From Prillingera fragicola (lineage: Eukaryota > Basidiomycota > Tremellomycetes > Trichosporonales > Trichosporonaceae): DNA of 64,000 bases. The notes beneath the pieces are model-generated. The model was not told the origin of the DNA. It made no database searches and saw only the letters and a list, made by a program, of their open reading frames with translations. Both the position numbers and the translations under genes were made by a program. This document shows positions 10,542-22,036 of the stretch, one piece after another. The stretch lies in the NCBI GenBank assembly GCA_002335605.1, contig BEDY01000013.1, positions 248,001-312,000 on the forward strand, read 5' to 3'. Each line of letters begins with the position of its first letter. Within the stretch, counting starts at the first letter, position 1.

Positions 10542-11819
10542 ATGTCCGGCGCCGACGAGTTCCCCCTCCCTATCCCCCCCTCGAAGAACCGCAATGAGCT
10601 TGCCATCGAGCTCATCGCGGGCTCTTTTGGTGGTGCCGCTCAGGTCATCTCGGGACAGGTCGGTTCATGTTGTTGACAATTGCTAACTAGCCCCAGCCTT
10701 TGGACACGCTCAAGACTGTATGTTTGAAATGTCTTGGAACCTGACTAGAGCCGTGCTGACTGATGTAGCGAGCCCAGACTGCTCCTACCGGCAAGTACAA
10801 GAACACAATGGACATCCTCAGGCAGACTGTGCGCAAGGAGGGTGTCCTTGCACTGTACAAGGGTATGTCTTTGGTTACTCTATCCACATGGCAGAAACTG
10901 ACACCACAGGAATGGTACGCCGGCTACATTGGGCCTCACTGACCTGCAGGCATCCCCCCTTCTTGGTGTCGCCGCCGTCAACTCGCTTCTGTTCATGTCG
11001 TACGGAGCCGCACGCAGGCTGATCTCGCCCTACCCCGATCTGTCTGTCGCGCAGACTGCTGCAGCTGGTGCGATTGCCGGTGCTTCAAATGCCATCCTGG
11101 CCTCGCCTGTGAGTACCTCCCGAGGCTTGCGTCCCGAACTGGTGGCTAACTATTCAGGTCGAGATGTTCAAGGTCCGCATGCAGGGCCAGTACGGTGGTC
11201 AGGGAGACAAGAAGCTCTCGGGTATGGTCAAGGACATGTGGCAGAAGTGGGGATTCCGTGACGGTATCATGCGTGGTTACATCGTGAGTGCAGCATTAGT
11301 GTCGCGTGACTTGCACTGACCCCGCGCAGATCGCCTTCGTCCGTGAGATCCCCGCCTACGCCGGCTTCTACACCGCCTACGAGGTCACCAAGCGCTCGTT
11401 CCAGGACAGGCTGGGAACAAAGGACCTTCCTGTTTGGGCTCTCCTCACTTCGGGTGGTTGCGGTGGTCTTGGCTACTGGTTCGCGTGTTACCCCCTGGAC
11501 ATTGCAAAGTCGCGTATCCAGGCTGCGAGCACGCCCCCCACGCGTGGTGGATGGTTGAAGGGTGGATATATTGTGCGCGAGTTGAAGGCTATTGTAGCTG
11601 AAGGTGGAACGTGAGTCGCGTCCATGGCCGCTCGTGCTAACTTTTGCAGCAAGGCATTGTTCCGCGGTCTCGGCCCGTCCCTTACGCGTGCCGTGCCCGC
11701 AGCGGCGTCAACGTTCTTGACATTCGAGTTGACCAAGGGTGAGTGGAATCCAGGAGCTGCTCGGAGCTGGGGATAATGCTGATCCTGCAGACTACATTAC
11801 GAAGCACAACCTGCTCTAA
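10542..11819 (+). CDS. Mitochondrial carrier family transporter (SLC25)
   Basis: Nine exons (10542-10658, 10697-10717, 10769-10862, 10910-10914, 10950-11108, 11158-11283, 11330-11610, 11650-11738, 11791-11819) give 306 residues. The three carrier signature motifs are PLDTLKTR, PVEMFKVR and PLDIAKSR, one per repeat, so a six-helix inner-membrane exchanger is expected. The segments YKGMASPLLG and REIPAYAGFY resemble the amino acid/carnitine branch (ORT1, CRC1, YMC1 types), but the substrate cannot be fixed from motifs. Exon 4 is only 5 nt and the following intron only 35 nt; without them the frame breaks inside the conserved YKGM segment. Exon 2 is 21 nt and encodes just the first signature. 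Confidence 0.9.
10910..10914 (+). other. 5-nt micro-exon of the mitochondrial carrier gene
   Basis: Bases GAATG lie between an acceptor ending CACAG (10909) and a donor GTACGC (10915). They complete Gly and add Met in the YKG-M-ASPLLG junction. Direct joining of the neighbouring exons shifts the frame and loses the second carrier repeat. Confidence 0.75.
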
Positions 11820-12132
11820 GCATACTAGGGACGGCGAAGGTTCTGGTGGCGGCGGTCCAACGGGATCACGCGCACCAGGTAGAAGGTCTGGGAGAGATAG
11901 ATGCCATCATTACTCATCAGTATAGTCTATGCGTTCGGCGCACATGACGATGCTCTCGGGTTTTCGTTCCGACGTCTCAACGGATTTCTCTGTGACTGCG
12001 GGAGGAAAGCCTACTTGAGCAGGTCTAATGGCTTTGCAAGCTACCACTGATCTACTCGTAACATGTTGACTAATTCATCTAATACTGCACAATCTCTAAT
12101 TCATTACTCTAACTGACACTCGGGTGCACGAT
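11820..12132. other. Convergent 3' flank, carrier and permease
   Basis: A 313-nt region lies between two converging genes. It is AT-rich in its second half. No gene is seen. Confidence 0.5.
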
Positions 12133-14335
12133 CTAGACCGTGTTCTTCTCCCCCTCGGCGGACGACGCCATCGACGGCGCATCATCCCACACGCCGTCCA
12201 ACTTGGGTCCCACATAGACCTTTCGGCTGTACGCAAACCAGTTGACGGTAGCCAGCCCCATCGCAACACCAATAACCGGGGCGGTATAGTTGAGCGTCGA
12301 GCCATCGACGGACGGGGTGGCCGGGAAGCAGAACATGACCGCAGTGAGGCATCCCCATCCAATGGCGATGGTGTAGCAGACAGCGCCGAAGGGCTTGCCC
12401 AGGCTCCACTGCGGCTTGAGGGAGCGGAGGCAGTGGCGCCCCTTGAGAGCCACGGTGATGACTGGAGAGTCAGTTTTGGCGCAAACGTGGACAAGTGGCG
12501 ACTTACTCGGAATGAGGTAGGAGATGCCCAGGGCAACCAGGGTGGTGGACAGGATGGAGCTGAACATGGCCGAACTGCCAAGGTAGAGCAGGCCGATGAT
12601 GACGCTGAACACCCAGGGAACGATGAGAGCGGGAATGGGCGCGTTGAGGCGCTTGTTGACCTTGCTGAAGAAGCTGGAGAAGGCCACGGCATCGTCCTCG
12701 GCCAAGGAGAGGGTCACGCGGCTTGCAGTGGTGAGGGTGGCTGCTAGTCAGCTTTTGGCATGGCAGATGGACGTACCTTGAGCACCGATAAGGATACCAA
12801 TGTAGGGAATGAGGGTGAGGCAGGTAGCGCCAACCCTGCTGCGGGTCGCCTGGTAGAGAATAGTGACGAGGGGACCGGCAGTGCTGGTTGTGACGGCCTC
12901 AATGTCGGTGATGCAGAACATGAGAGCGACGACGACAATGAAGGTGGTAATGGTGCCAAACACAACAGCCATGGTGATACACCTAGGGGCGTCTTTCCTT
13001 GGGTTGGGCATCTCGTCAATGACGTGAGCGACGGCGTCGACTGGGGAATCAGCGGGGTGCAGAGGGCTGTGTGGAGGGATACTCACAGCAAGTGATGGTG
13101 AAAGTGGGCTGGACCATGCCGGTCATGATGAGGACAAAGTCGTTCCAGCCAGAGTTCTGGAACTGTCAGTTTTTATCTTTTGTTGCTAAGCTCACGTTGA
13201 TAAAAGTGGTGAAGACAAACGTGCTCGACTGGAACTTGGGCTCTGAGCCACTCTTGCTTCCGGCAACAGCAAGGGTGACAAGGATGAGAACCAGACCGCC
13301 AATGCTGATCCAGAACACGCCAATAGCGTCAAAGGCATGCAATGTGCGACTAGCGAAGGTGTTGATCGTGAGAGAGATGGTAAGGCAGAGGACGTAGACG
13401 AGGAAAAAGTGCCAAGGCTCGAGAACGTAGTCGGGGTTCCACAGTGAGACGAGGCTGGGACGTTAGGTGCCTGTCTACGTGACACGGGCTTGGTTTGGTC
13501 TCACTAGAAAGTCATGTTGGTGGTAACTAACAGTCAGCAAATGCGAAACACAACTGCAGCCAAAGAGACCTACCTGATGCAGTGCCGCTAAACATAATGC
13601 ACCCTGGGGGTCGTTGTCAGTCGTCGGAATGTAGTATAAACTCGTAAATTAAACTCACATCCAGTCCAGGTCAACCAGCCACAGTAGTAGCTGATCAGAC
13701 TTGCACGGCGCTTAACTTTGGGGTCTTCTGATCCCATCGTTGCGGTAAGGTACGCCCAGCCGTATTGGCCTTTGGGAGTGGGCCAGAGTGAACCTGCCGC
13801 GGATTAGATTATTTTTCGGTCGATCTTCTTTCTTTGTTACTTACAAAGCTCGGAAAGACACAAAGCAATAGATGTCTGTCCAATACCTGCCACAAGTTCA
13901 CCCCAGAGGACGACTACAGGTCCGCCTTGAGTGATTCCCTAATGAAAAAGTCAGCTGCGGTGACGGGAAGGGGCAGTGCCACACTCACGACATTGAGGGT
14001 CATTGTCGCCATGATCCAGGACTGCGTGTGTCAGATAAGCGCCCAGACCCACACACCTACGTTGAGAATAATGAGAGCCATTCCCAGGGAGGAGATGACT
14101 GCACGAGTGTTAGAAAAAATGGTGGCATGAGGAGAAACAACCTACAGCTAAACTGCTTGACGAGCTGTGGCTTTTCGTCGTCAAGTGCCTCATCATCGTC
14201 CTCATGGACTGCGCTGACGGAGACTGTTGTCTCCAGTTTCTTCTCTTTCGGTTCTGTTCGGCCCTCTGTCTTTTCAACTGTGTAGTCTTCTCCTCGGTAA
14301 TGAGACGGGCTACGACTAATAGGGCAAGGTGCCAT
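12133..14335 (-). CDS. APC-superfamily amino acid/choline-type permease
   Basis: Twelve exons (14335-14146, 14098-14061, 14021-13989, 13938-13845, 13793-13659, 13603-13574, 13526-13505, 13454-13196, 13162-13087, 13040-12777, 12743-12507, 12461-12133) give 568 residues, with introns of 33-55 nt. A hydrophilic N-tail of about 60 residues is followed by about 12 hydrophobic segments. Family landmarks are QGGPVVVLWGELV, a WPTPKGQYGW segment, FHVI-like VAHVIDEMPNPRKDAPR and SRVTLSLAEDDAVAFSSF. This is the amino acid/choline transporter (ACT) group that includes fungal GABA, choline and polyamine-related permeases (UGA4/HNM1 type). The exact substrate is not determinable. A TAGCAG tandem acceptor at exon 11 allows a one-residue variant. 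It is the first gene of the proposed amine cluster. Confidence 0.88.
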
Positions 14336-15641
14336 GATGACGAGGTCTAAAGTGTAGGTTGGAGGGCAGGGATGCAAGGCCGTGTGTCTGAAGGACCACA
14401 GTAATAGAGGCTTGTGTGTGGGGTTCTGGAATTCAGAATGTTGCTCTATATTAATGTAGAAAGCACCTCCAATCTAGCCCAACAACCGCGCGAGCATCCC
14501 CGATGCAGTCCATATCGCTCTCCATGGCTCCACAAACGATAGTGTGAGCAAGTGAATTTTTGCTTCCGTTGTCGCCACCACGGCCCACGATAAGCACCCA
14601 CAACGAGTGGTTACACCGTAAGACAGTGGTGAGCGTTCAGTAGATACGCATCGTTGCGTGGCCGGCGCTATCATCCATATGCTAGCCAAGTACGACGCTC
14701 ATTGCACCAGGCATTCCTACCCAGGACAGTGGCGCGTTGCCACGGACCGCCGCTCAGCAGCCCCCGACATTGTCCGTGAGCTTCAGGGCGTCGACGGCCC
14801 ACATCCCACCACTCGTGTAGCTACACTATGTCGACGACTGTCCAAGACGTGCACAAACGGCCCGGGATAGCAAACTTATCGCGCGAGGGCGGCTCTAGAA
14901 AGTCGCAAGCCGGATGTCGCCTATTGTCCCCGAGCCAATCTTTGCGCCACTTGTCCGCGTCCGCACAAGCCCACCCAGGATACCTACGCAGCTGCAGATC
15001 TCATGCATATCAGTGCACACATTTGGGCGAGCTTGCCGCTCTTGACAGCCTGAGCCACTCAGATGCATGCATTTTGGCCAGCGGAGTAGGCCCGAATGGG
15101 TATGAATTGCAGGATAGATAGGGGGCTGATCTCGGAATAGCACAAACCCCGCAACCGGACCGGAGGCGGACCATGGGCCCCACGGTGACGGAGCTCCCAC
15201 AAGTGACAATCGGCGTCTGCTGTCCTGCCTGTGCAGGCTTCATTATACAAAGACGTCCATGGTGCGTGGAATGAAGCTGACAGGCTGGGAGGTGCGGTAT
15301 CCAGTCTGCAAGACCGCTCACGGTGCTTGCGATTGGTGCGATAAGGAGTTGCAACTTCATAGCAGTGCCACGCACTGTCTGGTGCGCTGGTGGTGGCGGT
15401 CAAGCCACGAGACTTGTGCACTAGGGTTTGTCCACAACCGAACAACTCGGACTGGGCTGCACGACGGCAACAGTGGCAAGTGGACTGTTCTCGCCGGATT
15501 TTGAATGCTTTCTCAACTGTTGCGATGCACAACTCAGAACTGAACAGTGACACTGCAACAGTAGCACCTGGACAGGTTGCATTGGAAAATATGAATGTAT
15601 TGCTTTTCTACTGATGCGATGACACAACTCAAATGACCCAT
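14336..15641. other. Long intergenic region upstream of the permease
   Basis: About 1.3 kb separates the permease start from the agmatinase stop, both on the minus strand. Open frames here lack recognisable motifs and codon bias. It probably holds the permease promoter and the agmatinase 3' UTR. Confidence 0.45.
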
Positions 15642-16922
15642 CTAGTCCAGCATAGCGCTGAGAGGACCCTTCTTGACCATGATGGACATGACCTCGAAAA
15701 GCACGTCGGCAGCAGCCATGGTGGTGTGCTCGGCGTTGGTGTCGTAGGCGGGCTGGAATGTCAGCTTTTGTTGCAAATCTCGCTGGTGCACATACCGCAA
15801 CCTCGACAATGTCGGCGGCAATCAGGTTGAGGTCCTCGAGGCCACGGAGGATGGTGCGGAGCTCGCGAGTGGACCAACCGCCAGTCTCGGGGGTGCCAGT
15901 GGCGGGGGCGACTGGGAATTGTCAGCCAGATGTATTTAGAGGTTTTACTCACAAGCAGGGTCAAGGGTGTCAATGTCGATGGAGAGGTAGACGGGGTTCT
16001 TGGTGCCGACACGCTCAAGGATGCGCTTGATGATGCCCTCGGTACCGATAGTGTCAATCTCACGTGCCTCGACAATCTCGAAACCACAGTATCCGTCGTT
16101 CTCGTAGTCACTGGGACCCGAAAGGGTGGTACGGATACCCGAGTGAATGTTGGAGTGGTTGGAAAGGAGACCCTCCTGGGCAGCATGCCAGAAGTAGGTG
16201 CCGTGGTTAATGGCAGCGTCCTCACTGGGAGCTCCGCCAAAGACCTTGGGCTTCCAGGTGTCGAGGTGAGAGTCAAAGTGGATGACCGAGACGGGACCGT
16301 AAGCACGGTTGATGGAGCGGAGAAGGGGGAGAGTGATGGTGTGGTCACCGCCGAGGGTGATGATACGAGGCAGAGTCTTCTTGGCGATCGAGGGACCAGG
16401 CTTGGTCGGGTCCGTCACAGGCTTACGGCTGAGAAGCTCGTAGTGGCCCTCCTCAATCATCTTGAGAGCGACACGGTTGTCGTACGAGGTGAGAGGAATG
16501 TCACCACAGTCGAGGATGGTGGCCCAGCCGTTGAAGGGGTTGACCTCGAGAGGGACGTTGTAGCCACCGTAAAGGTTGAGACGGCGCGATCCCTGGCGAA
16601 TACCAGAGGGACCGAAGCGGGCTCCGGGACGATACGAGGTTCCAGTGTCAAAGGGTGCTCCAATGAAGGCAATGTCGTACTGCACCGAGGGGTCGGCGAG
16701 ACAGTCCTTGTAGGGAAGGCGACCAAAGGTCGTGATGCCAGAGAAGACCGAGTCCGCCTGGGTTCCACCGTCACCGGGGATACGGCTAGTCATCTTGGCG
16801 TACTGGTCAAACCAGACAGACTCGAGAGGGCCCTGCATGGGGTGCTGCTCATCACCCGAGTGATGGGGATGGGCAGACGCCAGCGAGGCAAGAGCGGTCA
16901 CGAGGGCAAGAGCGCCAATCAT
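15642..16922 (-). CDS. Secreted agmatinase (ureohydrolase family)
   Basis: Three exons (16922-15953, 15911-15796, 15752-15642) give 398 residues. The protein opens with a signal peptide ([17 protein letters not shown]), as in other secreted fungal agmatinases. Ureohydrolase metal-binding motifs are complete: GGDHT (H194), HFDSHLDTW (D217, H219, D221) and [11 protein letters not shown] (D316, D318), binding a dinuclear manganese centre. The reaction expected is agmatine plus water to putrescine plus urea. A related guanidino substrate is possible, since arginase, agmatinase and other guanidine hydrolases share these motifs. An in-frame ATG at 17063 was rejected because it would bury the signal peptide. 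The gene shares a 476-nt divergent promoter with the MATE exporter and lies 5.1 kb from an amine oxidase. Confidence 0.87.
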
Positions 16923-17398
16923 TGTTGGAGAGGTTGTGAGATGAGTGAGAGGAAGAGTTAGTGGACATGCATCTCGCATGATCAGCCTTATAAGACTTTT
17001 GACCAGCACCGGAAAGCAGCGGAGTGGGCTGTTCAGTCGTCGGTGAGTGAGTGGGAAATGCAAGATGCGGGTAATTCGCCAACTGCAATGTTATCAGCGG
17101 CAAAGTCGCCAAACCACAAATCGCTTCATGTGGATAATCCCCGCTCATCACGCTACCATATCTCGCTTTCCTCGCCCACTACCCCGCTATCAAAGTACAA
17201 TGCCAGTGGCGTCGCATGCTGGTTGACGCAGTCTGGACGGTCCCACCCCGGCCGCATCCATTCACGGACAATGTCGGGGCTCGTATCCGAGCAACTCACC
17301 GTGCAGAGACGAGTGTGGCGCTGGCTGCTGGGAGGCAACTTGCTGCTCCATGCACTTTGTGGCAGCTCTTGCTCACGATAAGGCCGTGATATGAGGAT
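16923..17398. promoter_or_regulatory. Divergent promoter, agmatinase and MATE exporter
   Basis: The starts of the two genes are 476 nt apart on opposite strands, so they can share control elements. No specific operator is claimed. Confidence 0.45.
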
Positions 17399-18916
17399 AT
17401 GCAGGCAATATACAAAGTACTGCTCCGCGAGCTCACAGACCCCACCGCACCCAACATGCCTTCATTCTTTCGCGTACCAAGCGAGCGCACCCTTCTGCTC
17501 CCTAAGCCCGAGGAGCCGTCCATATGGACCGCTGGCGGTCTCCGAGCCTGGCTCACCGAGACCTCTGTGCTCCTCGCGGCCTCTATCCCGGTCATTCTCG
17601 CCTACACCCTCCAGAACAGTCTTCAGACTGGCTCTGTCCTCATCGTGGGACGCCTGAGCCCCGAAGCGTTGGCAACAGCAGCGTTTAGTTATATGTTTGC
17701 CATGGCCACGGCCTGGCTAATCGCCCTCGGCGGCACCACTGCTCTTGACACTCTCGGCTCGAGCGCCTTTACCGGCTCGCTCAACAAGGGCGACCTGGGC
17801 ATGCTCCTCCAGCGCGCCATTATCGTTCTTTCGGGATTCTACGCCGTCATCTCTGTGCTGTGGTGGTGGTCAGAGCCCGTATTCCGCCTCCTGGGGCAGG
17901 AAGAGTTTATCTGCGTCCAGAGCGCAATATTCCTCAAGTGCCTCATCCCCGGTGGACTCGGCTACGTCTGGTTTGAGTCGCTCAAAAAATACCTCCAGGC
18001 CCAAGGCATCTACCGCCCCGCCACCTATGTCCTCCTCATCACCTCGCCCCTCAACGCTGTCCTCAACTACGCCTTCGTCCACCGCTGGGGGTACGGCCTC
18101 TACGGCGCGCCACTGGCCACGGGCATCTCGTACTGGCTCTCCTTCACCTTGCTGCTGCTGTACACAATCTTTATCCGCGGCAGCGAATGCTGGGGCGGCC
18201 TGCAGCTCCGCCGCGCAACGACCAACATGCTCCCCTTTGCAAAGCTCGCGCTCATGGGCGTCGTGCACGTCGGCACAGAGTGGTGGGCCTTTGAGATCGT
18301 CGCCCTCGCAGCCGGACGCCTGGGTACCATGCCCCTCGCCGCGCAGAGCGTGATCATGACCGCCGACCAGGTCATCAACACCATCCCCTTTGGCCTCGGC
18401 GTCGCGGCCTCGGCCCGCGTGGGCAACCTCCTGGGCTCGCAAAAGCCTGTCGCGGCCGCCCGCGCCGCGCACGCCGCCGCTGTCCTCTCAGTCGTCATGG
18501 GCACGCTGGTCCTCACAGTGCTCATGTCGACGCGCCACGTGTTTGGGCGCATCTTCAACGACGACCCCGAGGTCGTCCGCATCGTCGCCGAGATCATGCC
18601 CTACGTCGCCCTCTTCCAGATCGCCGACGGCCTCAATGGGTCCTGCGGCGGGAGTCTGCGTGGGATGGGCAAGCAGTGGATCGGCGCGGCCGTCAACCTG
18701 GCCAGCTACTATGGTGCCGCGCTTCCTGGTGGAATCTGGCTCGCGTTCCATGGCTGGGGGCTCGAGGGGCTGTGGATCGGACAGTGTGTAGCGCTGTATC
18801 TTGTCGGTGGGTTTGAGTGGGTCATTGTCGGTAAGAGCAACTGGGAGAAAGAGTGCCGGCTGGCCCTGGGACGCCTCGAGGAGGATCAAGTCGTCGTGCC
18901 CGAGGGCGAGGCATAG
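17399..18916 (+). CDS. MATE-family multidrug/organic cation exporter
   Basis: This single-exon gene encodes 505 residues with about 12 hydrophobic segments in two halves, the MATE layout. Typical landmarks are an N-terminal ASIPVILAYTLQNSLQTGSV segment, GRLSPEALATAAFSYMF, KYLQAQGIYRPATYVLL and, in the second half, PFGLGVAASARVGNLLGS and SLRGMGKQWIGA. MATE proteins use proton or sodium gradients to expel organic cations and metabolites; fungal members include the yeast Erc1 group. A second in-frame ATG at 17456 would shorten the protein by 19 residues. It is divergent from agmatinase, and its stop lies only 45 nt from the stop of the convergent regulator gene, so transcripts probably overlap. 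Export of an amine or its aldehyde product is a guess from context. Confidence 0.9.
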   Translation: MQAIYKVLLRELTDPTAPNMPSFFRVPSERTLLLPKPEEPSIWTAGGLRAWLTETSVLLAASIPVILAYTLQNSLQTGSVLIVGRLSPEALATAAFSYMFAMATAWLIALGGTTALDTLGSSAFTGSLNKGDLGMLLQRAIIVLSGFYAVISVLWWWSEPVFRLLGQEEFICVQSAIFLKCLIPGGLGYVWFESLKKYLQAQGIYRPATYVLLITSPLNAVLNYAFVHRWGYGLYGAPLATGISYWLSFTLLLLYTIFIRGSECWGGLQLRRATTNMLPFAKLALMGVVHVGTEWWAFEIVALAAGRLGTMPLAAQSVIMTADQVINTIPFGLGVAASARVGNLLGSQKPVAAARAAHAAAVLSVVMGTLVLTVLMSTRHVFGRIFNDDPEVVRIVAEIMPYVALFQIADGLNGSCGGSLRGMGKQWIGAAVNLASYYGAALPGGIWLAFHGWGLEGLWIGQCVALYLVGGFEWVIVGKSNWEKECRLALGRLEEDQVVVPEGEA

Positions 18917-18961
18917 TGGAATTGATACATACAGTTAGATGCAGATGCTAGAGTGTATTTT

Positions 18962-21072
18962 TCAACAGATGAGCACGGGACGGCCAGACTCGACATGCAC
19001 GTCCGGCCACCGACAGCCCTGGTCGTCTACGCCTTCGGCCATGCGGCGCCAGCAGTCCTCAATGACGTGACGGAGGGACTGCACTTCAAAGACTGCGACA
19101 TACTCCATAGTGGTCAAGATTGCACGTGCACGTTCGCGCTGCTCCGGGTCCTCTAGCACTGAGCACGCGACCATTACGGGCTGTGGTGTCAGCTTCTTGC
19201 TACACTAGACGACTCACAAGCTGCAAAAACTCGGGCTTGTCCTCTGCCTCAAAACACAACTCGATGACCGCCCGCGCACTACTCTGCACATCCCGGTGCA
19301 GCTTTGGATACCCATACACCTGCGCCAGCAAGATGATGCGGCTCGCATGCCACAGCGCGAGCGACCCAATCTGTACACGCGCACACGACAAGGACGTGGG
19401 GAGCTCGTATCGCCACCGTTCGAGTTCGTTCTTCACTACCGCTGCGCGCCGGCCGAGTTCCCGCTGCGCTGCTGTAGGAGCAAACGTGCCTGGAGGAGGA
19501 GGCAGGAGGGAGAACTCCTGCATCATGCCCATGTCAAAGGGGCCGGTGAGGCGCTCGAGCGCCGCGCGGTCGGCCGCGCAGCCGACAATCTCGGCGGAAA
19601 TAGCAAACAAGCCCGGGTGCATTGCCGTGAATCGCTCCAGCCAGTCCTCCTCCAGCTGCGGGGACACTGGTGATGCCGGCGTCGACACACCCGGCATTGC
19701 GGGGGGTACATGTTGCTTGTGTGCGACGGCGTCGCCCAGCTCGCCCCACCAAGTCAGATCGCCAGTCATGAGCACAGGCGACGTCATGGTGTTTATCGAC
19801 ACGACAAAGTCCCAAAAGCCAGCCAGACCCATGAGGCATCGACGTAGCGGCGACGCTGAGGGTCCGTTGGCGTACAGAATCTCGCGTGGTCCGCCACGCC
19901 GCCTGATGGCTAGCAAGACGTAGCGCCAGATTTCTCGCCAGCGTGTCCCTGCCGCAAACACATCGTTTAGGAGGAGAGCAAGGGCTGCAGCGAGGAATGT
20001 GTCGCTGTCAAGCTCCATACCGCCGCTCTTGACTGCCTGGCGCAGCTCAGTTGCTGACAGTGCGCGGTGGTGGTTTGCGACTGCTCGGTAGTCTACCGGA
20101 TCGACGCGATCGGGATGGCGCAGTTGCAGCCTGACGTCAGCAAACTATGACAAAGAAGCCACTTACGAGTAGAGGTGTGTCGCGCCAAATGCCAGGAACG
20201 CCGATTGCAGCGCCGCTGTACTCGTACGCGGCGAGCCCGCCGGCGCGAAACACAGGGGCACGACATGCTGGACCCACGGATTGTGGTCCTCGTCGGTAAC
20301 CATGATGGAGAGTGAGTAGGTGATACAGTGGTGGAACTGCCGTCAGCTATCGCCAGTCACCCGAGGACTCACACAGCGTCTCTCGACATCGTCTGGGAAC
20401 ACGACACGCAGGAACAGTGGCGGATCAGAAGGACCATTATAGAAATGTCCCATCCTCGTCTGCCGGAAAAGCGCCCGTGGAGCCTCAAACTTGAACCACT
20501 CCTGATCGCCGGCACGGTGGTGGTAAGCCTCGCCGCCGTGCGAGCTCGAGGGCGAGGCGTATGACGGGCTGGTATCGCCGTGGCCTGAGGATATCCGTGG
20601 CCGTGGCCTTGAACGCAGGCCGGTGGGCGAGGCGAAGCGATCCCGGGCTGGGACAGTGTGATTTGGAGGTAGTGGGGGGAGCACACGGCCAGCGGTTTCT
20701 GCTGCTTCGACTTTCGCTTCGGCTGCAGCTGCCGCGGCGGCCTCGCGCTCCCGCTTGGCCTTGCGGCGGTAGGCATGGCGTTCTGCTAGTCCTGCCGCGA
20801 TAGTATCGTCGCTGTATGACTTTTTGTCCGGATACTTGCACTGCGGGGTCAGCGCTCACGCACTGGCAAAGGCCACCCACCTCGGCATTGAACTTTGTGC
20901 AGCGCCCACAGATGGGCTGCCCTACGTGATGTCAGCAATGGTCGACTCCCGGCACACAACAAACAGCAACCGACGCACCTTCATCACATTTCACACGGCG
21001 CAGGCGACAGACTAGACAGCCCGTGCGCGACCTGGGCTGGCGCGCATTCGTCGACTTTGCGGCGGCGGGCAT
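18962..21072 (-). CDS. Zn2Cys6 fungal transcription factor
   Basis: Six exons (21072-20979, 20921-20881, 20840-20373, 20336-20167, 20130-19218, 19180-18962) give 634 residues. The binuclear zinc cluster is complete: C19, C22, C29, C36, C39, C46 with spacing x2-x6-x6-x2-x6. It is followed by a KKSYSDDTIA linker and an Ala/Glu-rich, probably helical stretch. The middle contains the NPWVQHVVPLCF and QSAFLAFGATHLYS segments of the fungal-specific regulatory domain. The protein should bind DNA as a CGG-type dimer in the nucleus. The start was chosen as the ATG immediately before the cluster. The gene sits between MATE and copper amine oxidase, so a role in controlling the amine cluster is plausible but unproven. 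Confidence 0.88.
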
Positions 21073-22036
21073 ACCCAGGGCCAATACTCGCGTGCGTTGT
21101 CTAACAGAGGCGAATGTGCGGGTTGATTGGGGGAGGAGGAAATAGCAGCGCCAGTTCTGAGTCTGGCCTGGGCCTAGCGAGCAGGGCGACGGAGACGACG
21201 GGAACTCAGATTGGTGGGATTTGTGCTCGAGCCTTTGTCTGGCGTTCTGAGATTAGTGGTCGAGTAGTGTTACGAGATAAGCTTGGAGTTGAGAGAGTGA
21301 CTAGGCATTGCTGGCTTTGCAGCAGCAGCAGCAGTACGAGTTGCTTATGGCCTGTGCGGCCTGTGCGGTGGCGCTGGGCAGCGTCGGGAGGCTAAGTGCT
21401 GCAGTAATGTTGACGGCGCAGAGCCCTGCAGGGAGTATGAGTCGAGCTGGGGGAGCTGAGGAATGACGAGGGAGAGCGCCACGGGGTCGAGTCACAGGCG
21501 GTCTCGAGCAGATGTCGAGCGGGGGTCTTTGATGAGAGGAGTACGAAGACAGGAAGGAGCAGAGGAGACGGGAAGCTGTTCAAGGACTGGAGTGGGCAGT
21601 GTCCAAAACAGTGCAGCTTGATGACGCACTCGAGATTGTTAATCAGGGAGGAGTGAATAGGCTCACGAGATTAGGATAAAATAGGCGTGCTTTGGCTGTG
21701 ATTAGGAACTGTGCCTAATACTTTTACTATTCCTATCTAGGGCGCCTATTACCTCCTAGTCCATGATCTACAGTGGCACTTGTTGTCCTCTTCAGTCTCG
21801 AGCAACAACCCAAATCAACCAGTCTGCACCTCTCGTCAGCACTCGTAAACACTCCAGGACTCCTGGTTAAAAGACTGAAGCCTTTTTTTGCCCTCTATCT
21901 GTACTTTCTTTTCACCAGAAGGAGGCATCATGAGCTGGCACCGCTGAACGTCCATCAGACGACGAGAAGTTGAAGCTTGTACCACTTATTCACTTCTGAT
22001 TTCATCTGAATATTACACAACAGCGGGTATGCTAAT
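21073..22036. other. Intergenic region, regulator promoter and amine oxidase 3' flank
   Basis: This 964-nt stretch has no credible gene. It includes a short CAG repeat near 21322-21336 and an AT-rich patch near 21640-21740. Both flanking genes are on the minus strand. Confidence 0.45.

Noticed and set aside
15930..16961. 343-codon plus-strand open frame opposite agmatinase
   Set aside because: It has Val/Asp/Gly-rich antisense composition and no motif; agmatinase on the other strand has every metal ligand.
16923..17063. Upstream in-frame ATG extending agmatinase by 47 residues
   Set aside because: It would place the hydrophobic signal peptide internally; the extension looks like leader sequence.
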